From NCBI RefSeq assembly GCF_921293095.1, contig NC_060254.1, positions 110,136,917 to 110,200,916 on the forward strand: a DNA stretch of 64,000 nt, read 5' to 3'. Below the pieces are notes generated by a model. It saw only the letters and a list, made by a program, of their open reading frames with translations, had not been told where the DNA came from and ran no database searches. The position numbers and the translations under genes are program-made. The stretch's first letter is position 1; each line of letters begins with the position of its first letter. Below are positions 24,048-36,067 of the stretch, one piece after another. The stretch comes from Ischnura elegans. Lineage: Eukaryota > Arthropoda > Insecta > Odonata > Coenagrionidae.

Positions 24048-26044
24048 GTCGGCACCGAATTCGCTGAAACCTTCTTCAAGGCTGAGCACCGATCCTATCT
24101 CTATATGCAATCAACTGTAATAATAATTTCGTTTCGAGAGAACGGACTCATTCCTTCCATTCACTGCAGCGTGCGCCCTTTTGACAACATATGCGATACA
24201 CCCCGTCATTTTCACCGCACGTGGATAAAAAATTTTCGCAATTACATATAAAATATCAGTTGCATCCGGAATAAACACTCAAGCTCTGACTATTTCAAAT
24301 ACCGAGTTAGCCTCAAAAATATTTAATTGCATGAATGAAAATAGGAAACATAAAATGGGATTTCTTACTTATCATTTGGCTCACATTTCAGTACGGATTA
24401 AAGTAACGTTAACAATAACTGTTTGCAATTATCAATTTGGAAAATTATTTCACTTATATGTATCGCTGGTGTAAGTCGGTAGGATGTAAGCAGTCGGTCG
24501 CTTCCTCCACGTACCCACCCGTTTTCTATGAACGAGCTAAAGATAATCCTTCGTCTAAAAATGACGCATCTATATACACCGTTAACAATAATTCGGGGGA
24601 CGAGACTAATCCTGTTTCAACTTCGTAATAATTTTAAATACTTACACTGGCAAATAACCTTATGAGCATTGCAATGCCGCCATGAATTAGCGATTTTGCA
24701 AGCTTACGATGCACAATATTTCTAAAAATTCAAAATTTCCATGCACATTTTTTTCCGCGTAAATAAATTGAAATTTTGAAAGTTATCAAGGATATTGCAA
24801 AATTACCTTTCTTAATCGGTCAATCGATGCTAATACAATCCATGCCAAGTGCGCAGTTTTCCCGAATACAAAAGCATGATCGAAGACCACACGCGCGAGT
24901 ATGTGAAAATGTAACGTGTCCCAAGACAATATTCTGTCCTTGCCTCAATCTTCCTGTTGTTCAAGGTTGCACGAGTTTTCACTTCGCTCAATTCGCTTAG
25001 AATTCCCGGAAAACGCTGAATTCCCAGATGACTACAGCTCGTCAGTTACGTACCATTAATGATCTCCTGACACCATAAAATCCGGAGAGAGCAACGATGG
25101 GATGTGGCTCTCAAATATTCTCACTTAAGCTTCATCATTAATGACTGCTTATAATAGAAAAACAGGTTTATGGACTCAAAGTAGAGCAACCGCTGAATTA
25201 GGAGATAAATATCTACGAATATTACCGGGAGAAACTGAAATTCCTGAAATATTTAACTTTAAAACCTGGAAACCAATGGAATTTTGGTGCGTCAATTACA
25301 ATAAGTATGAAAAGCTTTAGAAATTTGAACGGTAAAAATCAAAGGAATAGGATACCTATCGTTAAGGACTACAGTGAGGATGGCAAGGAACTTTAAGATA
25401 CATTTTCTCGAGGGACACATTGCTAGCAAGGAATTTAGGCGACCGTTTGAAACCACTAACATTATAAATACATATTTATCAACTGTGAAATGTTTTCTGA
25501 ACCTTGTACAGTCGATTTTTTGAAGCTAGATCAACAAAATTGAATGAGACCTTCCTACTTTGTTGCTCTTCTCACAATTTCTTCAATTCTTGTATCATGA
25601 AAACAGACGCCACGAAAACGCCAAACAAGCAAGAACGAGTTTCGTCATCTGCGGATGCGACGAATATTATACGGACCGACGAATGAAGGAGGAAATACTG
25701 ACATGAAACCTGAAATCCGTACAAAAATTCAGACATCACAAATGAGATTAAACGCCGAGGAATCAGGAGGGAGGAACTCAGAACTAAATTTGGACGAGTG
25801 AGTTGTTGGAAGAAGGTGATCGCTCGTAAATGCTCACTTTGATAATTAATGAGGGGAGACAGCCCCTCGGGTGGAGGGAGCAAAGGATGAGGGAAACATA
25901 TCAGTGATGTTTTGCCGGACGCTTTAGAATAGGAATTTGTTTCCCGCAAAACAATAATTGACTTGAAGAAACGATTTGTTGAACCCAGGCAGTCAAAACT
26001 TTCACGACGGGCGCCCAATTATTTTATGTATTCTCTCATTCTCT

Positions 26045-26112
26045 AACTCTTACACCTCCTGCCACAAGCCAACTGCGGAGGGATGTGGTGCCTATGCAGA
26101 TGTAGATGCACT
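26045..26112 (+). repeat. LINE 3'-end scrap
   Basis: ACACCTCCTGCCACAAGCC, CTGCGGAGGGATG and GCAGATGTAGATGCA repeat the same 3'-end layout. Confidence 0.55.
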
Positions 26113-27439
26113 GCGACTAGAAATCTGTGGAGTATGATCTACGACTAAGGAAAATGGTTTTAGTGCCATATTGATACCTAAGAGATTACCAATGCTGACT
26201 TTGAGTCATTTGAATGGGAAGTCTATATTTGCGGTTTTAGACAAAAATGGAGAAAAGAAAGTAAGGGAAAGTGAAATGAGACAAATTAGATCCTCGGAAA
26301 ACATTTCGGCCTTGAGCAAAATTTTTGACTGCCATCAGCAACTCACAAAGAGCAAGTTGTTTTCAAATAACGTAATATTCGAGCTAGTTCGAGGACGGTA
26401 CGAATTTCAGCTATGCTTTTGGCACTCCCATCACGAGGACAGCCCGTCGACCTCCAAGAACACTTCACGGTTTAATGTCCAAACGGATTCTCCGTTCTCT
26501 CGGCCATTATGCGTTCCCCCCTTGTTATCGCCTCAACGTAGACCCCGCCGAGGTCGCATTGTCGGTTTTTGGCAAAACAATGAATCTAGATAAAGTTAGA
26601 AAGAGAAATCAGAATGCCGAATCTCATTCGGTGAAAACGACCTCAAGGCAGGGGTGGGCCGCAGGTGATGTACGGAAAAACAAGAATGTTTTCCCTCGAA
26701 GACAAAAAGGAGCGCGAAAAGAAACAAAAATGAAACTTTCTCAGAATGAAAGACGGTCGTCTCCATCTTATAACGACTCAATGGAGACGGGGAACATAAG
26801 ACGTAGGTATAACTTATTCGAATATTTTCCAAAGGAAATGGGAATATAATAATACTCAAAAAGTACTAAAATTAGATTTCTGCCGCTAAATATGTGTTCA
26901 ACGATTGCCTTAGATTTATTTTTGGAATGTTTTCACTCCAGAAAGAGCCTTACATGATTGCATCTTCACATTCGTTTACGATATAATCGCCGATGTATCG
27001 AGGTAAATTCCTTCCTCAATGATTACGTTTATATACTAGCTCACGAACGGGATTAAGTCAGCAACGCAGAAAAAACCATAGGGTGGAGTAATCCGATAAA
27101 TTAAATTCATAATCACAGAGAACGCTGAATCTAGGCAGATCAGAAAAAAACAGGTTATTTTCAAAAAAACCTCTGTTATTACAATGCATAACTCAATGCG
27201 AAGTCCGGGAAACGTTTTTGCATACTTGAAGAAAGTGGTGTATGAGTTTGCATAATAGTACTATTTCCATTCTGTCAGTTATGAACGTTGAATTTAGTTA
27301 GAATAACTATTCCTCTTTCAATAAATTTTTATAAACGTACACGGTAACCTGTGCTCGGTTTTTCTCGTTTCAAATAAGTAATTCCCGATGTTATGTTGAA
27401 AATCCTGTCGAGAAACAAGAAGCCTTGCCTCGTTTCGCC

Positions 27440-27800
27440 CACTCGCACGGGGCCAGGGTCGAAGGAACATCGATTTGTGGCGAAATACTTGCTGCGAAGG
27501 CGTCGGGCTGGATTCCTCGACGCCTTCTTAGGCTCGCCTCGCCTCGACCACCATCATCCTCGCCTCCGCAGTCTCCTCAAATATTGCATTCGCACAGCAC
27601 CAATGACGTATTTGCCCATGACGCGAATTTGTAGAGTCTGGTCTCTTATTGACAGATTGAGCAAACACTCGGTATTTCCACCGTGCCGGAAAGGGTGCCG
27701 ATCCATCTCTAAACGTGTAAATTTACGGAGAATTCGTTTACTAAACAATACCCATCGCTTTACACATTCCTTATCGACAGGCATGCGTCGAATGTTATTT
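27440..27800. other. CpG-rich patch with open frames on both strands
   Basis: A 139-codon + strand frame (27393-27812) and a 76-codon - strand frame overlap here; neither resembles a known family and both are rich in Arg and His as expected from base composition. Possible promoter or coding exon of an unknown gene. Confidence 0.2.
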
Positions 27801-28180
27801 CCGAATGATTAACGAGACCTTGACGATGTTTATAAAGGGAAGTGCCATCATTACAGCCACATCATGCGCAAAAACCAAAGGAATGCCACCGCATACACGC
27901 ATTACTATCGAAAATACGCTTCGCAGGGGTTTCAAGACACCACTAATGCATAAAATAGCGAAAAATAAAAAAAGAAATTTCAACCATACCAATAGTCAAG
28001 ATGAGAACCGAAAAATTTTCAATAACTTAAAATTCATTATCTAGGCAACTTGAGACGAGATAATTAACATTTGCGAAATATCATAATCAGTAGATACAAC
28101 AGAAAAATGTATTATCATGTAAATCACAAAAATTTCCCATGAAAACTCCATTCAGAAGTGATTCACGTCACCAGACTCAC

Positions 28181-28346
28181 ATTGCCGACAGGCGACCTCA
28201 TCACAAGGTAAACGCAATTTCCGACGCCCGCGCAAGCGACCAAGATTGAAATGGCCAAGTTCAATATCACGTGATGGGTCATGTGGATACGACAGAGCTG
28301 GTTAACCCTCACTGTGCCACGACTGGTCACGGAGTCAAAAGCGATT
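28181..28346 (-). CDS. Candidate internal exon of an unknown membrane protein
   Basis: The segment is bounded on the - strand by a strong acceptor (CCCCCTTTCTCTGACTGTTT, then CGTGTTACAG) and a donor AAT|GTGAGT. It has one open frame: IAFDSVTSRGTVRVNQLCRI, HMTHHVILNLAISILVACAG, VGNCVYLVMRSPVGN. VILNLAISILVACAGVGNCV is a convincing transmembrane helix. Codon usage is more CpG-rich than the surroundings. I do not recognise the family and found no partner exons with certainty. Confidence 0.35.
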
Positions 28347-28561
28347 CTGTAACACGAAACAGTCAGAGAAAGGGGGAAATAAGTGCATAACGTACTTGAA
28401 TCAAGATAAAAATTGAATTTTATTTCGCTGATGACAAATTCACTGAAGACCTTGATAATGACACAGGAAGGCATCCCAACCGGTTGATCTTAACAAAAAA
28501 GGTTGAACGAATATTAAGATAAAAACGTTGATGAAAATTGTGCGATAGCCATATTAAACAG

Positions 28562-28686
28562 AACAAGGGCGTACCCAGGATCAAAAGGTCGGGGGGCAAG
28601 CGCAATGATAATGGGACCGTATTAAAAATCTAGCATATTTTTAAGGGTCTGGGGGGGGGGCACGTGCCCCCCTGGATCCGCCTATG
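28562..28686. repeat. Family D short element
   Basis: It starts ACAAGGGCGTACCCAGGATC and ends CCCCTGGATCCGCCTATG, with GGGGGGGGGGCACGTGCCCC near the right end, a G/C hairpin around CACGTG. A partial copy lies at 56120-56203. Confidence 0.65.
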
Positions 28687-29049
28687 GCTGTCATACTTCC
28701 TAGATATCTTCTGCTAATATCGTGTTTCTATGTTTTATTAACTTCAATTTTTAACATTAAATATCATGGGATGTCCTTAATTAAATTACTTTTCCTTACT
28801 TTACATTTAATTTGTTCCCCTAAGATATCATCTACATACGCTGCTGATATGATGAGGGATTTTATTTTGCCAACGCACCCATTGAAATTTTTGCCAGTGG
28901 TAAAAAAAACGTAGTCTTGGATACAGCAGCTCTTCATACGCACCTATTCATTCAGCATTTCTCCTCTTTCACCAGAAGCTCTGATAAGGGCATCTGTCTC
29001 CCTCCTGCCTACTATAGCGCCAAAAAAACAACCTCCACACCACGAGTAC

Positions 29050-29340
29050 ACTCTCCCACGGATGGATCGCCACTCTCCTCCACACTTTCTTCCGCTGACG
29101 ATTTCTTCTTCGGGCAGCACAGCCTCTAAGGAGATGCAAGACCCCCCCCCAACACGTTTTCCTTTCCTCGACCCCCTTCGCTTCTTCTCCGCTCAAAGTG
29201 GGTCGCGCCCAAACGAAAAACTTTTCCCGCGCCTCTCCTCACTTGGGAAACAAAAAAAGCGTGCTCGCGTGAGCGTGTTTGTGTACAGAACGCGGCACGA
29301 CACACTAAACGAGTGCGCGGAGTCCCCATGAATGCTGAAT
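29050..29340. promoter_or_regulatory. CpG-rich patch, possible promoter
   Basis: AGTGGGTCGCGCCCAAACG, TTTTCCCGCGCC and GCGTGCTCGCGTGAGCGTG in otherwise AT-rich DNA, about 0.7-1.1 kb upstream (- strand) of the candidate exon at 28181-28346. Direction and gene are unknown. Confidence 0.25.
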
Positions 29341-29433
29341 ACTTAACAGAATGACCACGCCCACCTAATATGCTCATTGTAACACACCTCTGTCAACGTC
29401 AGGACGCACCTGCTCTCGGAAGACTGTGCGATG

Positions 29434-29741
29434 CAGTGGCGAAGCGAGGGGGGGGGGTGTTTGGGGGATAAACCCTCCCCCCCCAATTGCTCAGAAATTT
29501 TTTTAAGTTAAATCTATTTCACTTAATTGGATTAATAATGCTTATACAATAGTGTGAGGATAAAAACAAAATACCCCACAGAAGGCCGTAAAACTCAACA
29601 TTTTGAACCATTTATCTTTTTTTTCTGGCGGAGGGCCCCCGCACCTACCGCTTACCCCTGCGGGTATACCACACTCCTAGGCACCCCAGTACTAGTTGCG
29701 CCTAAAATCCCCCCTAGCCTTAATCCCTACCTGCGCCCCTA
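29434..29741 (+). mobile_element. hAT MITE, family B copy 1
   Basis: 308 bp, CAGTGGCGAAGCGAGG to CTGCGCCCCTA. Flanked by GTGCGATG (29426-29433) and GTGCGATA (29742-29749), an 8-bp target duplication with one change. No ORF. Confidence 0.85.
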
Positions 29742-29749
29742 GTGCGATA

Positions 29750-31226
29750 TACATGGAAGAGAATAGTTCTGCGTTCCGAACCGAAGGTTTGTTGGTTTCA
29801 ATCGATGAGTGCGCGATTACTATTACGACAGAAGAATCGATCTACAGATGTGTTATCAATCTACGCACCATTAAATGGGTTCACCCAAGTAGTCACCCGC
29901 GTCGCTGACGGAGAAAGCGATCAAAATTTCACGCAGAAATGTTATACTAAGGGCTGGTAACCGAAATTCATATCCTTGATGATCGAAGGTGATGTCTACA
30001 TCCAAATAATGACTTTTCAATACAATCTTCATGATTGTAAAATATGACGTTGAAAAATATTGAGAATAAATGGATGCCTCTCTTTATCGACGCGCAGCGG
30101 AAATTCTCGATAAAGCGATTGAAAATGTGGAAAGAACGGATATTAAGCTGCAAGAGGGTGAACAGGGCAGACTGTCTGCCCTGTGTACTCTCCTGAGACG
30201 AATGTACAGGATGGACTCTGAAACATCAAACTCGAATTCTCTGAATTTTCCAACTATAAGACGACGCGTCGTTAAAAATTTACCAAACAGTTTCATTTTA
30301 CTAATTCGGACAAGGAATTTAAAGGAGATTGAAATTCAATCACGTGAAGTTATATATTAACCTTAAAACACAAGTAAAATCGCGATATGCAAAAGAAATT
30401 TTAACGCCAACGGAGCACAATGATTAAATCATTATGTTCATCCGAAAGCAATTTCCAGCGAAATATCATGAGTTTTATATCATATAGAAATATCATATTC
30501 CTGAAATTGCTTTGAAATTAAAAGTTTTCACATTATTAAAGTGATTAGGATCACCAATGACTTGGTTTCCAGCTAGTCATTTAAGGTTTGTCACTCGCTA
30601 CGGGACTGCAAGAATACGAAGCTACGTGAGGCGAAGCACACATGAGGGATGTGACGTCAGTGGTGCAGGTCAGGCTCCTCATGAATCATTGCGAATCAGC
30701 TTTACTTTTGAGGCTACTACTTTTGACTAAACAAAATCATCTACTGTTTATGTAATCGAAGTCCAGAACCAAAGTGGGGACAGAGAAGGCAATGTCTGAT
30801 ACCATATTATCTTAGTGGAGGTTCGGGGACCATACAATACCCCCACAATAACACATTTTTTGGCATGGGAGGATGAATTGTGACTCATTGAGCATTTAGC
30901 TTCCCACTAGATCCTATCCTAGACACTATGGCAAACATATTTTAGGACCCACCACCATACTTCACTTACACATTTCTCCATTTATAACTCCATCAACTTA
31001 CTAAGATCAGTTACACTGATAGTTTTATGCAAAAATTGACTACAATCATCGGTATCCGATATCCCATTCTTCGACTGTTTTACGACATTTTACACGCGGG
31101 ATTTTTCCAGCCGAAATAAAGCAGTGTCATTAAAAAGTCGCTCTTTCTTACTGACTTTTCTTCCCACTTTGAGGCCTTCACTTCACTCATAAAGCCAGGA
31201 AAATCGGTTCCCTAAGTCTATATTCC
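29750..31226. other. No recognisable gene
   Basis: A 96-codon + frame at 30070-30360 has a helix-like N-terminal half but no recognised family; it is not called as a gene. Confidence 0.35.
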
Positions 31227-31460
31227 TGCATGACGAGGTTAGTCTGCACAGCAGCTCGGAAATCCAAACATTATTGGTTCGATTCCGATCCACGGATACT
31301 TTTTCCCGTTCAAGCTATCAATGTAAATTTCATCGTAATTCACTCCGCACGGTTTATATATTTCTCGATTACAGTCTATCGCATCCACAGCCCCGACGTG
31401 GGCTCAATATCTGGCGATGTGAACGTAACCATGATAGTAAATTACTATGGATATTAAGTA

Positions 31461-31545
31461 AGGTGGCGGCCTGCGCAGTGGCTGTGAAAGGCAAAGGTCT
31501 GCGGTTCGTTCCCCGGCTCAGTGGAATTTTTCCTCATGGCAATTT
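31461..31545 (+). repeat. tRNA-derived SINE-like copy S3
   Basis: AGGTGGCGGCCTGCGCAGTG followed by AAAGGTCTGCGGTTCGTTCC, a B-box-like block, then CCCGGCTCAGTGG. A second weaker B-box-like block (TTGGTTCGATTCCGATCC) lies just upstream at about 31275-31295. Confidence 0.5.
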
Positions 31546-31759
31546 ATGTATTTTTATGAACAGATTAAACGTCCCAGGACCCAGGACGAGCTAGCGGGGT
31601 TACTCTGGCGAGGGCCAGGTCTATCAGCCTTTGCTTTTCACCCGCATACTTCGGAAGGGGGGGGGGAGGAGAGGGAAGGAAATAAGGATAGGAGGCGCCG
31701 CCGCGATGAGAGCTCGACGACGCCTCCGGGGTGTGGGTAGGGGGTGGGAGGAAGAGAAT

Positions 31760-34700
31760 GAGGAAAAACCCGCGTTGGTATGGGGACAACGGGGCCCACT
31801 ACTACCGAAACTATGACTTAATTTTCCAACGAAATTAGAATATGATTGAATCTATAATGAGAAGAATCCATCTATCATTTCGTTGGATTATTTTTCAGAA
31901 CAGCAAGGCTACCGAGACCCATTCCTAACGAGTCACTGCATTGAAGTAATGAAAGTATAGAATTGATACTCTTCCTACGCCAATGACAATTACTGCCATT
32001 TCAGTCACTATAAAGAAGAATCGTTTGTATGCAACCTTAATGAGGCAGCTCAAATTTTAATTAGAGAGGGAATATAATTAAAATTGCTTCAATTTTTGCT
32101 CATGTGAGATTTCGTTTCTTGGAATGAGGTACATTAAAGACAACTATAGGTTTGGAAAATATGGACTAGTCAGAGCAGATCGAAATATTTCTACCTTCCA
32201 TTTTAATGCGATTAACTTATGACCAGAACTTGAAGACTGAAAATATATTTTTTTTAATTTCACTTTCGATCGGGACTTGCAGCGGGGTTCTATATTCTTA
32301 ACTCCTACACTTAATTCCCTATTAGCGAATGTATTTACAAAGTTATTATTTCAATAAAGAACATTCTGAGACTCGATTATGACATCTTTTCATAAATGAT
32401 AAATGGGATACGGATTTTCAGGGAAAATCCTATTCGTACTGGCTAAGGTCTTTTAAAAAACCTAACCCCCAAATATACAAGCTCTGCATGACAGCACACA
32501 AAGTCCACGGGTATTTTATCTAAATTAAATGGGTCGCACAAAGCTTAGTAATAGAAGTTAGGCATCCGCCTACTGCATTAAAGTAGTGATAAAATGGTGA
32601 AAATTATCTCTCAACAAATGAGGCTAAAATATGAACACTCAAGGTAAGGAAACCCCGAGAAAATCCGAGCTAATTTGATTAAGAATAAGTGTCAACCCAA
32701 CAGGAATGGAATACAAACCCATAAAATCACTGCGTATGTATGTATGTACATACATGTTTTCCGTAACAAAGGCTATCATGCTAAGAAAGTGGGATGATCA
32801 ATCGGAAAAAAATAAAATTAGCCCTTCGAAATGGAGGAAGAAAAATAAATTTTAAAATAGCATAGTCACAACTTCTAGTCATCGGTATGTGCCAGAAACT
32901 TGAGCAAAATAAAACATTTAAAATACCTCGAAAATAATGACAAAAAATTGAATACAATAAACCGACCTGGGATCAGGTTGGCGACACCACGTTCCGAAAA
33001 TACATTGTCGGTTCAAATTCCATCCATCAAAACGGGTTCACTAGCTTTTAGTATAAGACAATAGGTTACCTTTTTACCTTTGACGTAAGTTACCCTATCT
33101 CATACCAAGAGCTGACGACGACCACTTTATAAAAAATATGAGTGACATGCAAGCAATATTTGTTTCGAAATAACATATATTTCCTTCGATCATAATTATG
33201 GAGAGAATCGATTACGAGCGAGCCAAAGTGGATATCACAATAATAAATGGCGCGAATGGAAAGGAATTGCCGAGGCGAAGGTGACTCTGAGGTCCGGTTG
33301 GAAAGGCAAGGCAAGACGCTCAACCAACGAAAGGAAAAATTGCAGGCGGCGGCCAGGGGGGGGGGGGGGGGGGCAGGACTCTGACTGACAGCGAGGATGA
33401 ACTCCCCGAAGCGCCAAAAATGAAATGGGTTTGAGGGCGTCCATTTTCGGATCATAAAAGCAGAGCAGAAAAGAACATGAAAATGTTAGCGCACTAATTT
33501 GATCTTGGGCACCAATAATCTATGCATTCAAAAACACCGGAAATCCCTGATAACGCAAAAAAATTAGCAACATAAAGAGCCTTAGTTGCCTCAATTCCAC
33601 CAACACAACATTCGGCTGAATATCTTTCAGATAACATATCCATCTATTACGTAACAAAAATAAATAAGTTCTTACGAGTGTTAGAACCTATCACCTGCAA
33701 ATATGTAAGCGAAATTTCTCTTTAAAAAAAAAACAAATCTTACCAAACTAAATAACTATTCTTTACTGTCGGCCGCGGGCCTAATTTGGAGAAGCAAGGA
33801 ACCAAGTTCACAACAATCACTGCAGTTATTAATGAAATTCAGTGGTAGAACAGGCTATAATATACTAATTCAAACATTTGTCTTTTTGCTAAATTAGCAA
33901 TTTCACGATGAAGCAGGCATATTTCCTAAGATCATCGAAAAAACACCGCAGCCGAAGAAAAAGGCAGAAGTCAAAACACGTGTATGAGACAAATTTTCCT
34001 CCCATTGTGAAAACAAGTTGCGAAGAGGATGAGTTACTAGCCTCACAAATTTGTACAAACAATGGACTCTGAGACGTTGTTGTTTCATGGGGGAATCACA
34101 GATATCGGGAGGAATAACGCGAGATGATCAGGCCGCAGGAGAAAAATAAATGACTACCATAAACCACAGCCGTCCTTGTGGGAGAGAAAGATGTTGCGAT
34201 AGCAGACGATTAAGAATTACGACTCAAAGAATGGCGGAATAATCGCTTGAAGCAGGTGTCTGTATCGATAATTCAAAATGTTTGCACCAATCGTCTTGTA
34301 TGTTTGCGGTGCAGGCAGGCTTTTCGCTTTCGTGGGAGGCCCCTCCACGCCTCCCCATGGCCTTTCGTTTGCAGGCCGGCGGTGACCTACTCTCGAACAA
34401 CAACACCATAAGAAGGGAATACCAGCGGACTCAGGAATTTTGCGGACAATTCACTCATTGAACGAATTAATAAAGGCGACACGGATCAACAGCACAGCGT
34501 CCATACCGGAGCGAATCAAGGGAGTGTAACTAGAATATTCCTATGAAGTAAACCTGTCACAAACACATTTTCAATCCACAAACAATAGTTATGGAAGTGA
34601 TGCCGAAGAGCTACAAATGCTTTTATCACACCAGCACGCACAATACATCGTTAATGGGCTTCAAAAATAATATCACCTCAGAAATACACCACCAAGGCGC

Positions 34701-35199
34701 ATATATGTATCATGCGCGCGTTGAAGTCTCCCAGCAGTTGGCGAAACGTACACGTACACAGAAAGGTTGCTATTGCATTAACAAAACACTCTTATGCACT
34801 GAATATCCTCATATTCAATATTTCCTCGTGAAATCGACAAAACGCGATCACTTTCTCCCTTGACGTTCGCGCCGACGGAACTGCGAATGAAATCCATTGC
34901 ACAACATGTTTAAGATTCGAGATTCCATATCAACGGAATCATCCAGATGGAGGTTTTTCTGTCGCGTGTGTGTGGTCCTTATCACTAGGCAACACTAATC
35001 GTAGCCGTCCCGTTTCACTCCGCAGAATTTGGAAGAAAGAGTTAATATGCTAAGAAAAAAAGACAAAAATTCTTGGACTCACCGTGTATTGGGTTTTATT
35101 CCGAATGGGGATAAGTCCAGCTTCTTCCGGAGGTTGCGTTTCCTACAGCTACTACTACCAAACAACAAACAATCTTTCATTCACACGACATTTCAGAAA
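31760..35199. other. No recognisable gene
   Basis: AT-rich with a (TATG)n-like run near 32735-32757 and a SINE-like B box near 33003. Nothing else seen. Confidence 0.4.
33357..33375 (+). repeat. Poly-G run
   Basis: About 17 consecutive G. Length is probably variable and prone to sequencing error. Confidence 0.8.
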
Positions 35200-35420
35200 C
35201 AAGAACACATCCCGCACAGGACTACGCTGTGCGCCCGTTCACGGCGGCGGACTTCGCTGACTGCGGACGAGGAGGAAAGCGCCTCGGAGCACTTCACTTC
35301 GCCCCGGCCGCTGTGCCTACGTCACGTGCCAGGAGCCCGCGAGGCGGCGCGCGCAACACGAAAGCTAAGCGAAGCTTGACGTCCTGGGCGTCAATGTGTT
35401 CGTTTCCGCCTCGAACTGAT
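35200..35420. promoter_or_regulatory. CpG-rich patch, possible promoter/first exon
   Basis: GTTCACGGCGGCGGACTTCG, CTACGTCACGTGCCAGG and GGCGGCGCGCGCAAC form the most CpG-dense stretch of the window, with an overlapping E-box/CRE-like TACGTCACGTG near 35319. A transcription start for an unidentified gene is plausible; strand unknown. Confidence 0.3.
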
Positions 35421-35748
35421 GGCATCAGGAAAAGGGCAATTCAATAGGGGCCCTCGCATGACTTTCGGCCATTCTCGCACCGGAAACTGCCAAGTCCTTG
35501 GATGCTGACTTCGTCAAATATATTGTTCAACTGAGTTTGACGAAGGATTCCAAAAACATCAACTTCCGCCGGGATCATTTTGTTCCTGATCAGCCAGTGA
35601 ATTCATATTTTCCTATATGATAGCTGAACTAAATGATATTAAAATCGATCTTAACAGAACATGTTAACAGGCAGTTCCAATTCCATTAGGTACGATTCTC
35701 AGGGGAGACAATGATGAAACGTGTGGAATTCCAAAATATTCCAATTTC

Positions 35749-36059
35749 CAGTGGCGCAGCGAGGGGGGGGGGGGGTTTGGGGGTTAAACCCCCCCCCCCC
35801 CAGAGCTCTGAGAAATATTTAAGTATAATCCATTTTCCTTAATTGGATTAATATTACTAATAGAATAGTGTAAGGATTAGTAAAATATCCCTCAGAAAGC
35901 CGTAAAAATCACCATTTTGAACCGTTTATCTTAAATTTCCGCAATTTATTAATCTCGCACCTACCGCTTATCCTAGTGGGGTTCTCATACCCCCACACAC
36001 CCCGGTATTAGTTGCACCTTAACCCACCCCCCTAGACTTAATTCCTGGCTGCGCCCCTG
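35749..36059 (+). mobile_element. hAT MITE, family B copy 2
   Basis: 311 bp, CAGTGGCGCAGCGAGG to GGCTGCGCCCCTG. Perfect 8-bp duplication CCAATTTC at 35741-35748 and 36060-36067. Near the left end a 13-G run and a 14-C run flank TTTGGGGGTTAAA, able to fold into a G/C hairpin. Best preserved copy of the family. Confidence 0.92.
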
Positions 36060-36067
36060 CCAATTTC

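Larger units (their letters stand above)
19707..27439. other. Long stretch without recognisable gene
   Basis: AT-rich with moderately CpG-rich islands near 20190-20510, 21420-21620 and 22850-23080. Frames up to 148 codons occur but none resembles a protein family. Holds the (CT)n at 24017 and a LINE scrap at 26045. Confidence 0.4.

Noticed and set aside
25572-26018. 148-codon open frame on the - strand
   Set aside because: No domain, hydrophobic and Ser/Leu-rich as expected from AT-rich noise.
26171-26593. 140-codon open frame
   Set aside because: Composition resembles random translation, no homology recognised, and a different frame overlaps it.
30070-30360. 96-codon frame with a plausible helical start
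   Set aside because: No family recognised and no splice or promoter support; left uncalled.
33357-33375. Telomere- or regulatory-type signal from the poly-G run
   Set aside because: A simple homopolymer, no repeat unit; likely slippage.
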